DNA of 64,000 nucleotides from Rhodopseudomonas palustris (GCF_034479375.1 NZ_CP140155.1:3038001-3102000), one strand, 5' to 3'; shown: positions 43,377 through 52,443, counted from the first letter of the stretch. Numbers and translations: made by a program. The notes: generated by a model not told the origin, from the letters alone.

Positions 43377-44438
43377 ATGGATTTTGCCAGCGACAACGCC
43401 GTCGGCGCGAGCCCGCGCGTGCTCGAAGCTCTCCTCGCGGCCAATGAGGGCGCCGAGCCGGCCTACGGCCACGATTGCTACAGCGACCGCGCGCGCGCGC
43501 TGCTGAACGAGGTCTTCGAATGCGAGGTCGCGGCTTACTTCGTCGCGACCGGAACGGCGTCGAACGCGCTCGCGCTCGGCGCGATCACCCCGCCTTGGGG
43601 GGCGGTGTTCTGTCATCATCAGGCCCACATCGCCAATGACGAATGCGGCGCGCCGGAAATGTTCACCGCAGGCGCCAAGCTGATCGGCGTCGACGGCGCG
43701 CACGGCAAGATCGATCCGGCCGCCCTGCGCGACATCCTCAGCGGATTCCCCGCGGGCACGGTGCGGCAGGTGCAGCCGGCCTCGCTGTCGCTGTCGCAGG
43801 CGACCGAATGCGGCACGCTTTACGACTGCGGCGAGATCGCCGCACTCGCCGCCATCGCCCACGATCGCGGCTTGGCGGTGCATATGGACGGCGCGCGCTT
43901 CGCCAATGCACTGGTCGCGATCGGATGCACGGCAGCCGAGATGAGCTGGAAGGCCGGCATCGACGTCCTCTCCTTCGGCGCGACCAAGAACGGCGCTTTG
44001 GCCTGCGAGGCCGTGATCTTCTTCGACGAGGCGAAGGCCGCGGCGTTCGCCTATCAGTGCAAGCGCGCCGGCCACGTCCTGTCCAAGGGGCGGATGCTCG
44101 GCGCGCAGATGACCGCCTATCTCGCCGGCGGACACTGGCTCGATCTCGCGCGGCTGGCCAACCGGCGCGCCGCCGAATTGTCGGACGGCCTCACCCGGGT
44201 GCCGGGCGTGCGGCAGGCTTTCGAGCCGCGCGGCAATCAGCTCTTTGCCGCACTGCCCCGGCCGGTCGATGCGGCGCTCAGGAAGGCCGGCGCGCGCTAC
44301 TACGAATGGGGCGACCGCGGCTTCGGGCGGATGCTGACGCCAGGGACCAACGACGTTCTGGTTCGGCTGGTGACGTCCTTCGCGACCTCGGCCGACGACG
44401 TCCGTGCCTTCGTGAGCGCCGCCCGGGGCGCGACGTGA
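43377..44438 (+). CDS. Low-specificity L-threonine aldolase-like beta-eliminating lyase
   Basis: 353 residues from the ATG at 43377; the frame extends upstream to 43179 but would run across site B. Fold-type I PLP enzyme of the threonine aldolase/beta-eliminating lyase family: FASDNAVGASPRVLEALLAAN, YGHDCYSDRA, TGTASNALALGAI, VHMDGARFANAL and SFGATKNGALACEAV with the PLP lysine after GAT. It cleaves a beta-hydroxy amino acid, usually to glycine and an aldehyde. It is placed with the transporter binding protein, so it is probably a late step of the same pathway. Confidence 0.9.
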   Translation: MDFASDNAVGASPRVLEALLAANEGAEPAYGHDCYSDRARALLNEVFECEVAAYFVATGTASNALALGAITPPWGAVFCHHQAHIANDECGAPEMFTAGAKLIGVDGAHGKIDPAALRDILSGFPAGTVRQVQPASLSLSQATECGTLYDCGEIAALAAIAHDRGLAVHMDGARFANALVAIGCTAAEMSWKAGIDVLSFGATKNGALACEAVIFFDEAKAAAFAYQCKRAGHVLSKGRMLGAQMTAYLAGGHWLDLARLANRRAAELSDGLTRVPGVRQAFEPRGNQLFAALPRPVDAALRKAGARYYEWGDRGFGRMLTPGTNDVLVRLVTSFATSADDVRAFVSAARGAT

Positions 44439-44503
44439 GCACGACGCGGAACCAACATTGCTTTTGCTGTAACCCGAACTTCGTAGTCGAGAGAGGCACG
44501 ACG

Positions 44504-45640
44504 ATGCTGATGAAGAGATTGATGGTGGCGATCGGGCTTGCGCTCGCTGCGCCGGTGGCGGCCCATGCACAGAACATCGTGATCGGCGCCAGCGTCCCCG
44601 ATACCGGACCGGCCGCCGCGCCCGCGATATGGCAGCGGTGGGGTTACCAGCTGGCGCTCGACGAGGCCAATGCGGCCGGCGGCGTGCTCGGCAAGAAAAT
44701 CGAGATGCTGGCCTACGATAACCGCTGCAATCCGTCGGAAGCGGTGAACGTCGCCAACAAGCTGATCGAGGCCAAAGTCGTCGCCATCGTCGGCGCACAT
44801 TGTTCGTCGGCGACGCTCGCCACCATGCCGCTGATCGCCGCGGCGAAGATTCCGCTGGTGGACGGCATCGCATCGAGCCCGAAGATCACCGATCTATCCG
44901 GCGTCGGCGGCAACGAATGGACGTTCCGCATCAACCCGTCCGACGACGACATGATGAACGCGCTCGGCATCTATCTGAGCGGCAGCTCGAAGATCAAGCG
45001 TGTGGCCATATTGGGCGAGGACACCGACTTCGGACGCGGCGGCGCCGCGGCCTTCGCGACGGTCGCCAAGAAGTACGGACTCGAGGTGATCTCGACCGAC
45101 TTCCACCCGCAGAGCTATCCGGACTTCACCGCGCTGCTGACGCGCATCCAGCAGAGCAAGCCGGACGCGATCGCGATCTTCCAACTCGCCGGCGATCAGC
45201 TCAACTTCCTGCGCAATGCGATGCAACTCGGCGTGCGGATTCCGTTCATCGGCCGTTTCGACCCCGGCGGCAACAATCTGCAGATCATCCAGGCCGGCGG
45301 CATGGAGGGTTCGATCACCGCATGGACCTACAGCTATCTGGTCGATACGGCCGCCAACAAGGCCTTCGCTGCGGAGATCGAGAAGCGCCACAAGACCACG
45401 CCGGTGTTGCAGACCTGGGCCGGCTACGACGCCATGCGCCTGCTGCTGACGGCGATCAGGAATGCCGGATCGACCGACCCCACGGCGATACGCGACGCGA
45501 TCAAGAAGATCGAATTCACCAACGTCATGGGGGCCAAAGTTACCTTCGACGACCACAACCAGGGCGGCAAGGTCGTGCTGATCGAAGGCGTGGCCGACAA
45601 GAAGGTCAAGATCCTGAAGGAAGTCTCGCTGGCGAACTGA
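44504..45640 (+). CDS. livK: Branched-chain amino acid-type ABC transporter binding protein (LivK/Leu-Ile-Val family)
   Basis: 378 residues from the ATG at 44504 with AGAGG 7 nt upstream. Signal peptide KRLMVAIGLALAAPVAAHA, then type I periplasmic-binding fold: NIVIGASVPDTGPAAAPAI, ANAAGGVLGKKIEMLAYDN, VAIVGAHCSSATLATMPL. It has no partner permease beside it, so it most likely feeds LivHMGF encoded 9 kb upstream. Confidence 0.92.
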   Translation: MLMKRLMVAIGLALAAPVAAHAQNIVIGASVPDTGPAAAPAIWQRWGYQLALDEANAAGGVLGKKIEMLAYDNRCNPSEAVNVANKLIEAKVVAIVGAHCSSATLATMPLIAAAKIPLVDGIASSPKITDLSGVGGNEWTFRINPSDDDMMNALGIYLSGSSKIKRVAILGEDTDFGRGGAAAFATVAKKYGLEVISTDFHPQSYPDFTALLTRIQQSKPDAIAIFQLAGDQLNFLRNAMQLGVRIPFIGRFDPGGNNLQIIQAGGMEGSITAWTYSYLVDTAANKAFAAEIEKRHKTTPVLQTWAGYDAMRLLLTAIRNAGSTDPTAIRDAIKKIEFTNVMGAKVTFDDHNQGGKVVLIEGVADKKVKILKEVSLAN

Positions 45641-45670
45641 CCGGCACCCCGACGCCCGCCGCTCGGAGCC

Positions 45671-45704
45671 CGGCCGGAAAAGCGCCTCGCATTTTCCGCC
45701 GGCC
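45671..45704 (+). terminator. Possible hairpin terminator after livK
   Basis: GGCCGGAAAA pairs with TTTTCCGCCGGCC, with a 3-nt bulge and an approximately 10-nt loop, 30 nt after the livK stop. There is no T tract, so this is a weak candidate. The 280 nt that follow show no gene. Confidence 0.35.
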
Positions 45705-45982
45705 TCCGCCCGCGCAGCAGGCGCTTCTAACAACGAACCGCCACCCCAACTTCACGCTCACTGATATCTCCCATCGCGGTCGACCGCGTAAGCAGCCCGA
45801 AGTCGATGCATAGACGGCAGTGAGGTCGCCACCGTTCGGCCTCGGGGATCCCTAGGCAGTTATCGAAGCCTACCCCTACGGACGCGAACACGCACCAGCG
45901 ATACCACGGCCCCCGGCCATGAGTAGATGATAGCAGATCGCCAAGCATACCGCATCGGTGTGCGGCGGGCCAAGTTCCGCCT

Positions 45983-46168
45983 CTAGTCGATATCGTAGTT
46001 CTGCTTGTCGCTATAGCCGGCCCAAGCTTCAGAGGCGAAAGACGGTGAACCGTCAATCCACCCGGCTGTCTGCCACAGGATATCCAATTGTTCCTGAATC
46101 TCCGCGGCAAGTTCACCGTTCATCTCGGCCAGTTTGGCCACGGGTAAGATGACCTCCGGCTTCCGCAC
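45983..46168 (-). CDS. Small hypothetical protein
   Basis: 61 residues, no recognised family. The sequence looks protein-like (MRKPEVILPVAKLAEMNGEL with an amphipathic helix to about residue 35, then FASEAWAGYSDKQNYDID). It lies in the gap before alpA, so it may be mobile-element cargo or a truncated gene. I see no strong ribosome binding site. Confidence 0.35.
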   Translation of the reverse strand: MRKPEVILPVAKLAEMNGELAAEIQEQLDILWQTAGWIDGSPSFASEAWAGYSDKQNYDID

Positions 46169-46282
46169 TCGTCTCCCGCCGGGCCTTTACGCCCCGCTCC
46201 GACGAGTCGAAAAACCCTCTTGCCCGCCTGTCACTGCTGGCTCTGTCTGGATCAGGAGTAGTCAGCAGAAGGCAGCATTTCC

Positions 46283-46498
46283 ATGCCCGAACCAGATCGT
46301 ATCATCCGTCTGAAAACCGTAATTGCCCGCACCGGCCTGTCCCGGTCCACAATCTACCGCAAGATCGCCGAGGGCACCTTCCCGGCTCAGCTCAAAATCA
46401 GCAGCAACGGAACCGGCTGGCATGAATCCGACATCCACCGCTGGATCGCCCATCCCGCGGGGTGGAGGCCGAAGCATGAGTCAGATAAGGGCAAATGA
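46283..46498 (+). CDS. alpA: AlpA-family phage/ICE transcriptional regulator
   Basis: 71 residues. MerR-like helix-turn-helix of the AlpA family: RLKTVIARTGLSRSTIYRKI, the EGTFPAQLKIS wing and WHESDIHRWIA. Such proteins activate integrase or excision genes of cryptic prophages and islands. No integrase was found nearby, so it is an orphan remnant at the edge of the accessory region. Confidence 0.85.
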   Translation: MPEPDRIIRLKTVIARTGLSRSTIYRKIAEGTFPAQLKISSNGTGWHESDIHRWIAHPAGWRPKHESDKGK

Positions 46499-46672
46499 GG
46501 ATGGGACTCGCTTGCTGCCGACGACAAGCGCCGACACGACCTCTTGCTGATTCCTGTTCAAGCTGCCCATCAAAACGGCACAACGTCTCCCGCCGCCCCT
46601 CTGGCGAAATTCCGGTGATGGTCGTCGAACGCCTTCATGGCTTCAACCGATCCGCCCCTTGCGCGGCGCGCC

Positions 46673-47032
46673 TCAGCGGCAAACGAGCGGGACCACCGTG
46701 CCGTTGCCCGCTTCGCCACGCGCTCCGCGCTTGAACTGCCCCTTGCGACCGCAGGAATACGCGACGCTGAAGTCTTTCTTGCAGCCATAGGCCGGATCGC
46801 CGAGCACCTTGTAGGAGACCTTGTAGTTGCAGGAGCGCCGGCCATTGCAGGCGGCCGCGACCTGGCGCGTCGCATTGCCCGGAGCGACACGGCACGAGGC
46901 ACCATAGGTGGCACTGATAACGCGGATCACGTTCTGATCCGGATCCTGGCCCATGGCATGGGCGGCGGCATTCAGACCGACCACCATGGTGATAGCGGCG
47001 ACGACGGTCGCCACGGTGCACCGGGAAAACAT
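46673..47032 (-). CDS. Exported SUEL-lectin-like protein
   Basis: 119 residues from an ATG with GGAGGG upstream. N-terminal signal peptide (about 1-26, ending near AAHA). The mature part resembles the galactose/rhamnose-binding SUEL fold: ISATYGASC, VAAACNGRRSCNYKVSYKV, GDPAYGCKKDFSVAYSC, with cysteines where that family has its disulphides. A carbohydrate or cell-surface binding role is inferred from fold only. The 443 nt upstream, to the kinase gene, hold no gene I can support. Confidence 0.65.
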   Translation of the reverse strand: MFSRCTVATVVAAITMVVGLNAAAHAMGQDPDQNVIRVISATYGASCRVAPGNATRQVAAACNGRRSCNYKVSYKVLGDPAYGCKKDFSVAYSCGRKGQFKRGARGEAGNGTVVPLVCR

Positions 47033-47475
47033 GGAAAAAGACCCTCCTTCAGTAATTGGGATGTGTTGCGGCGTTGCAGTTTGGAGTCATCCAGACGAGC
47101 GGCGGGCCAATTAAAGTAGCTCGCTTCGGGACCGCGCTGCAAATCTCGTGAAGCACGCTATCCGTTTCGCTCGTCGGACGCCACTGGCCGGACGACCCTC
47201 GGCGCTATACGAACGTTCAGTCCTCCGGTCCGAGCGCCGACGAGCCGCCTCCTTCGTTCCTGTCGGCCCTTTGCACCGTCGAATCCAATCATGGCAGCGA
47301 TCATTCATCTCGAATATAGTTTCGGGTAAGGACAGGTGCGCCACCGATGTGGACGACGCGGCTTCGGCTCTTTTCATAGAACAAGCCGACCGTTCGGACC
47401 GAAGACAGCGCCCTCTCGGATCTTCGGCTCTCGACCACTCCAGGCGCAAGGCGGCTCCGTGACGGATTCCAGACC

Positions 47476-49881
47476 ATGACGATCTTCTTCTGGAATCCGA
47501 TTTCGCTGACCTATCTGACCCAGCTGGTCCTGGTGCTGGTGATCGCGGCCCTGCTCGTTAAGACGCAGCTCAGGCGAGATTCGCACGCCGAGACGCCACG
47601 TTCGACCATCCTGCTGGCGAGCAGCTTTGGCTTTTATGGCAGCTACAGCGTCTTGAGTTTCCTCCGGGCGATACTGCGCACGGACCTCCAAGCCTGGGTC
47701 GAACCACCGATCAGCGTCCTGTCGTCCATCGCGATCGTGCTCTTCGTCCAATTCGCTCATCACTTCCCAGAACCGTTCGCGCGCGAGCGGGTCGAGCGCC
47801 GCGTCGTGACGGCTCTGTCCATTGTCTTCGTCGCCGTCGAGGTCGGCTTCGCGATCTATCGCTACCAAGAACTCGGCCTCGGGCATGTCGAGTACCGGCC
47901 GGCGTTCATGGATCTGCCCGCCATCGCGGCGATGGGTTGGCTGTTCGTACTGGCTTTTCGTCGGGCTCTTCGCGCCGCGACGGATCGCGATCGGGGCCGT
48001 CCGCCGGACGCGCCGAAGCGCGAATGGTCGAACAATCCCGCCGCTGCCGCCCGCGCGGTGCTGCTGTTCGCCATCGTGCCTTTGCTGCTGGTGATCGTCA
48101 CCCTGTTGCAGGCCTATCACCTGATCGGCGTCGAGACGCGGGAAATCGCCGCCGCCTTGCTGAACCTCGCGGGGCTTCTCGGTTTTCTCCTTCTCTACTT
48201 GAACTACTTCGTGACCGAAGGGTCGTTCTCGATCAAACTGAGCAGCACCGCGCTCGCTCTCGTTCTGGGAGGCTTCACCAGCGTCGCCTGGATCATCGGC
48301 TTCGACTTTTCCGGCGCCTACAAGGGCGACACTTCCAGCCTCAGATATCAGACCCACGTCTTCCGCCCCACGGCCGAGGGCGGCTACAACGTTTCTCGCG
48401 TCGACTATGCGTTCGTCCCGGTCGAGGCACAGGTCCGCCAGCCCGGAGCCTTCCGAATCGAGTTGCCGTTCGACTTTCCGTTCTTTTCGAAAGTCCACCG
48501 CCAGGCCTTCATCCGCGAGGACGGCATGGTGGGATTCGAATCCGTCCCAACCTGGCCCGACACGGTGTTCCGGAACGGCGCGCAACCGGCGATCTTTCCC
48601 CTAGCGGTCGATCTCGCCGAGCCGGCGACGAACGTGTCCGCGGAGGAGGGAATTCACCTGTCCACCTCGCCGGAGGAGGTGGTCGTCACGTGGTCCGGCT
48701 TGCCCCGCGCCGGGGAGAAGGGCGATCACTATGCTTTCCAGATGATCTTGCGGCCATCGGGCGAGATCCAATTCTCCTATCAGGAGCTACCGCGGATTCT
48801 GCTCAACGATCTGTTCGTGCCCAACCGGGTGCCGATGCTCATGGGAGTGACCCCTGGATTCTCCAATGGCGAGACGCGGCTCGTACACTTCCAGCGGGGA
48901 CAAACCTTGAACGGACCGCCAGGGACTGGCCTGATCGAGAACTTCAGGTTGGACTACCTCGCCTATCTGAACGGGATCTACACCCCTCTCGCCTGGCTGA
49001 TCCTGGTGACCTCGCCGGCAACGTTGCTGGTGTTTCAAGCTTTGTTCCGGACCAACCTCGTGCGTCCGCTCGACACGCTGCTCGCCGGCGTCGGACGGTT
49101 TCGCGAGGGGACGCTCTCCCAGCGCCTGCCGGTCCACTTCCCCGACGAGATCGGCTATCTGACCCGATCTTTCAACGAGATGGCCGAGAAGCAGAACGAC
49201 CTGCTGAACGGTCTGGAAGACCGTGTCACGGAACGCACCGCGGAGGTCACGATCCTGGCCGACCGCAATGCCCGGCTCGAGGAGCGCAGCCGGATTTCGA
49301 GCGACCTCCATGACGCCGTCAGCCAGACCCTGTTTTCTGCAGTGCTGATCGCCGAAACCCTGCCCGAGCAGTGGAAGCGCGACAGGACTAAAGCCGAGGC
49401 CCTGCTGACCGACATCGCCCGGTTGAACCGGTCGGCACTCGATGAGATGCGCGACCTCCTGAGCCGCGTCCGGTCGCCGGATCTCGTCGAGCCTGTCCTC
49501 GGGACGCTCCTTCGCGGCCTCGTCGCGCGGTTCGAGGAACGCCACGCCCTCGGAATCAGCTTGACGGTAGGCAGCGACGCTCGCCTGGACGAAGACGTTC
49601 AGATCGCCTTCTTTCGGATCGCACAGGAAGGACTGAACAACGTCATGAAACACGCCTCCTCCGCGACCGTGCGGCTGTTCTACGAGGCGCTCGAAGGTCA
49701 GGCAATCCTGACGATCGAGGACGACGGCAACGGATTCGACACCGCTCACCTTCGCGAAGGCAGCATGGGCCTGCAGATCATGGCGGAGCGGGCAAGAAAG
49801 ATCGGCGCCGTTCTCGAGACGACGTCGAGGCCGGGCCACGGGACGCAGATTACGCTCATCTGGAATCAAAACGATGCCTGA
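47476..49881 (+). CDS. NarX-type sensor histidine kinase with nidogen-like extracytoplasmic domain
   Basis: 801 residues. Residues 1-276 hold about eight hydrophobic segments. Residues about 277-503 form a beta-rich extracytoplasmic domain with the pattern of a NIDO domain: PFDFPFFSKVHRQAFIREDG, PAIFPLAVDL, VVVTWSGLPR, FQMILRPSGEIQFSYQELP, PMLMGVTPGFSNGE. A transmembrane helix follows (about 504-524), then HAMP (530-580), HisKA_3 with phospho-His at 612 (SSDLHDAVSQTLF), and HATPase_c with N722 and DDGNGF (749-754). Partner regulator overlaps by 8 nt. Ligand unknown. Confidence 0.88.
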   Translation: MTIFFWNPISLTYLTQLVLVLVIAALLVKTQLRRDSHAETPRSTILLASSFGFYGSYSVLSFLRAILRTDLQAWVEPPISVLSSIAIVLFVQFAHHFPEPFARERVERRVVTALSIVFVAVEVGFAIYRYQELGLGHVEYRPAFMDLPAIAAMGWLFVLAFRRALRAATDRDRGRPPDAPKREWSNNPAAAARAVLLFAIVPLLLVIVTLLQAYHLIGVETREIAAALLNLAGLLGFLLLYLNYFVTEGSFSIKLSSTALALVLGGFTSVAWIIGFDFSGAYKGDTSSLRYQTHVFRPTAEGGYNVSRVDYAFVPVEAQVRQPGAFRIELPFDFPFFSKVHRQAFIREDGMVGFESVPTWPDTVFRNGAQPAIFPLAVDLAEPATNVSAEEGIHLSTSPEEVVVTWSGLPRAGEKGDHYAFQMILRPSGEIQFSYQELPRILLNDLFVPNRVPMLMGVTPGFSNGETRLVHFQRGQTLNGPPGTGLIENFRLDYLAYLNGIYTPLAWLILVTSPATLLVFQALFRTNLVRPLDTLLAGVGRFREGTLSQRLPVHFPDEIGYLTRSFNEMAEKQNDLLNGLEDRVTERTAEVTILADRNARLEERSRISSDLHDAVSQTLFSAVLIAETLPEQWKRDRTKAEALLTDIARLNRSALDEMRDLLSRVRSPDLVEPVLGTLLRGLVARFEERHALGISLTVGSDARLDEDVQIAFFRIAQEGLNNVMKHASSATVRLFYEALEGQAILTIEDDGNGFDTAHLREGSMGLQIMAERARKIGAVLETTSRPGHGTQITLIWNQNDA

Positions 49882-50527
49882 GACCTCGATCCGCCTGCTG
49901 CTCGCCGACGATCATCCGGTCGTAAGGGCCGGCCTGCGCCACGTGCTCGGCACCATTTCCGGATTGTCCGTCGTCGCGGAGGCGGAATCCGGAGAGGAAG
50001 CCCTCTATTTGTGCGCAAAGCACCGTCCAGACATCGTCATCATGGACGTGAAGATGGCGGGCATCGGAGGCACTTCGGCCACCCGCGCGATCTGCCAGAC
50101 CTATCACCCCGGCACCCGGGTTCTCGGCCTCACGACCGAGGCGGATATGACCACGGTGTCCCAGATGATCGACGCGGGGGCGAGCGGGCTGCTGCTCAAG
50201 ACCTGCACCGTGAACGAACTCGAGACCGCGATCCGCGACGTCTTGGCGGGCCGCATCGTCCTCGACCCCCTGCTGCAGAAGGGCGCACCCCGGGCGCGAA
50301 CGGCGGCAGCGGAAAGCGAGATCACCCTCGGCAGCCAGCAGAAGAAGGTGCTGGCGCTACTCGTCAAGGGCTTCACCAATTCCGAGATCGCCGAGCGGCT
50401 CGGCATCTCGCTGCCGACCGCGCGCTATCACGTCAGCGCAATTCTGGTGAAGCTTGGAGCCTCGAACCGAGCCGAAGCAGCGGGATTGGCGGTCCGCCTG
50501 AACATCGTTGGGGCCGACGATTATTGA
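49874..50527 (+). CDS. NarL/LuxR-family response regulator
   Basis: 217 residues. Receiver domain with acidic pocket D12/D13 and phospho-acceptor D58 (IVIMDVKM), switch Thr/Lys in GLTTEAD and GLLLKT. C-terminal LuxR helix-turn-helix (about 150-212) with GFTNSEIAERLGISLPTARYH. It is the output partner of the overlapping kinase. The secreted-protein genes that follow are plausible targets. Confidence 0.93.
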   Translation: MPETSIRLLLADDHPVVRAGLRHVLGTISGLSVVAEAESGEEALYLCAKHRPDIVIMDVKMAGIGGTSATRAICQTYHPGTRVLGLTTEADMTTVSQMIDAGASGLLLKTCTVNELETAIRDVLAGRIVLDPLLQKGAPRARTAAAESEITLGSQQKKVLALLVKGFTNSEIAERLGISLPTARYHVSAILVKLGASNRAEAAGLAVRLNIVGADDY

Positions 50528-50823
50528 CCCGCTTGGGGGCTGGGGGATGAGGGCCGCTCGACGCCCGTCGCCTGCTCCCGACGCTTACCGCGAAGCCGTC
50601 GCCAGCCTCGCCGATGAGGCCCTCTATCTTCGTACAGTCCAAACTGGCCGACCGTCTCATTCCCGTCCCCCCGCCCCCGAATTAGGTTGATCGGGCGGCG
50701 CGGTTCACCCTTGCTGATTGCCCGGTCGGATCGACGTCGGACAACTCTCTTTCGGCCCCGCTGGTCGAAAGGGTTCGTCGTATATCCGCACACAACATCA
50801 CAACAACTCGAAAGGAAATCTCG

Positions 50824-51141
50824 ATGAAGCTCTCTTGGAATGCTGCGATCGTCGCCGGCACCGTACTCGGCGTCGTCCTGTCGTCTGGCGTGGCTCTCGC
50901 AAAGGCCGGAAGCTGTAATGGCGTGAGCGGATATTACGGCACCAACACCGCAATCGTCGTCGGCGCTGACGGAAAGACCGTGAATGTCGTTGTCGCCAAC
51001 GGCACCCGCCCGAACGCCTACGGCACCTGCGACGGCAACCAACTGGCCGTCAATTTCCCGGATGACCATACGATCAAGGCCACCTTCGACGGCAAGGTCA
51101 TCAAGTGGGACAACAACACGACCTGGACCAAGGCCAAGTAA
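50824..51141 (+). CDS. Small exported protein, unknown function
   Basis: 105 residues with AAGGAA upstream of the ATG. Signal peptide about 1-26 (VLGVVLSSGVALA). The mature part has two cysteines (CNG, CDG) likely to form a disulphide and a predicted beta-rich sequence ending FDGKVIKWDNNTTWTKAK. No family recognised. First of a run of exported proteins after the two-component pair; 296 nt of non-coding leader separates them. Confidence 0.7.
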   Translation: MKLSWNAAIVAGTVLGVVLSSGVALAKAGSCNGVSGYYGTNTAIVVGADGKTVNVVVANGTRPNAYGTCDGNQLAVNFPDDHTIKATFDGKVIKWDNNTTWTKAK

Positions 51142-51363
51142 GCCGATATGTATTGAACGCACTTGCCGGGACGTGCCCGGCAAGTGCGCCGCGCGACTCG
51201 AGCCTGCCCCGAAATTCGACGCCGTCGACGCTTGCCCGCAAGGGAGATTGCAGAGCCGATCTCACTTTCGTATCACGCGGGACGCCTTGCTGAGACTCGA
51301 CCTGAGACTCGACAAAATTGCGTAAGGTGCGTACGTCAGGGACTAAAACAAGGGACTTAATGC

Positions 51364-51496
51364 GGTGACCAACGGCCGGCGCGCCCAGTCGGTGCTCGAC
51401 AACCGCGCCGTCGAAGCCCTGATGAACGCCAAAGGTTCGATCGTGGTCGAGCTGGTCGCCATCATTATGCTTGGTCGATCAGTCGAACCGACATGA
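51364..51496 (+). pseudogene. Possible truncated coding remnant
   Basis: A GTG-initiated frame reads VTNGRRAQSVLDNRAVEALM and then about 23 residues to a TGA. Composition looks like coding sequence, but no complete domain is present and no family is recognised. Probably a gene fragment left by recombination. Confidence 0.25.
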
Positions 51497-51575
51497 TCGA
51501 GATATTCGTCAAGATAGAAGATTGCGTGAAGGCTCGGAGTCGCTGAAAACTGTCGTCGAAACGAGGACCCACCAG

Positions 51576-52046
51576 ATGAAACTTCGCATTGCTCTCGCCG
51601 TCGGCGCCTTCGCGGGCCTTACAACCGTCGCGCCGCTGGCTTTCGCCGATGCAACCACCCAGATAATGCACGCCAATGCGCAGTGCTACGTCACGGCCAA
51701 AGGTGGATCGGGAGTCGATTGCCAGCCAAACAAGAAATTCCCCAACAAGAAAATAGACTTCACAATCGTCGGCACATTTGAGGACGGTAAACCGGTCAAA
51801 TTCCGCAATCCCACGGCGATGTGCATGCTCAGCTGGTTCGACGGCAAGATGGGCTGCTACGCGCAGCCCAACGATCCATCGGACAAGACCATGATCTGGA
51901 AGACCTTCAATCGAGACGGCAAGGGCTATCAGATCCAGAATGTAGGCGCGAACTGCTGGCTGCACATCAATCCCGACGGTTTGGACTGCTCACCAGACAA
52001 GCCGGATCCCCGCGAGGACGCCTATTACTGGAATCTTCTCGGATAA
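51576..52046 (+). CDS. Exported cysteine-rich protein, unknown function
   Basis: 156 residues from the ATG at 51576; the frame opens earlier at 51471 but a signal peptide begins here (MKLRIALAVGAFAGLTTVAP, cleavage after about residue 24). The mature part has six cysteines and repeats a short theme: AQCYVTAKGGSGVDC, AMCMLSWFDGKMGC, ANCWLHINPDGLDC, each a C-x8-to-12-C unit. This three-fold repeat suggests a beta-trefoil-like or three-bladed fold. Function unknown. Confidence 0.7.
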   Translation: MKLRIALAVGAFAGLTTVAPLAFADATTQIMHANAQCYVTAKGGSGVDCQPNKKFPNKKIDFTIVGTFEDGKPVKFRNPTAMCMLSWFDGKMGCYAQPNDPSDKTMIWKTFNRDGKGYQIQNVGANCWLHINPDGLDCSPDKPDPREDAYYWNLLG

Positions 52047-52152
52047 CTTCGTCGAGCCGGAATAATCACCTACACGACGGGCGGATACCGCCCGATCGCT
52101 TGTTTCGGCGCATACCCGGACTCCTGACCGTCTCCAATTGAAAGACCAACAG

Positions 52153-52443
52153 ATGCCCGCCAAGCTCATCCTGCTCGCTTTCGTTGCCCTGCTCTCCCTT
52201 GTGCCGGCGGTCTCCGGCATCGCCGCCGGACTCAAATCCACGCCACAACAGGGCGGCGTCGGGACGCCCCAGAGCAATGTCGTCCCAGAACCGCCGATCA
52301 TCCACATGGGCACTAAATTCTCGGCGCCGTCGCAAAATTCCAATTCTATCGGCGCTCATCCGTCGCCCAACAACCAGCAACAACTTCAGCTGGACCTCCA
52401 ACAGACGACGTCGCAGCCTATGCAGAATTTCGGCATCAAGTAG
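52153..52443 (+). CDS. Small exported proline/glutamine-rich protein
   Basis: 96 residues from the ATG at 52153; a TTG at 52138 is an alternative. Signal peptide about 1-25 (LILLAFVALLSLVPAVSG). The mature part is low-complexity, rich in Gln, Asn, Pro and Ser (NNQQQLQLDLQQTTSQ), and probably disordered. No family recognised. Confidence 0.5.
   Translation: MPAKLILLAFVALLSLVPAVSGIAAGLKSTPQQGGVGTPQSNVVPEPPIIHMGTKFSAPSQNSNSIGAHPSPNNQQQLQLDLQQTTSQPMQNFGIK

Noticed and set aside
47111..47449. Open frame between the SUEL-like gene and the kinase
   Set aside because: No ribosome binding site, no family pattern, composition like non-coding shadow.
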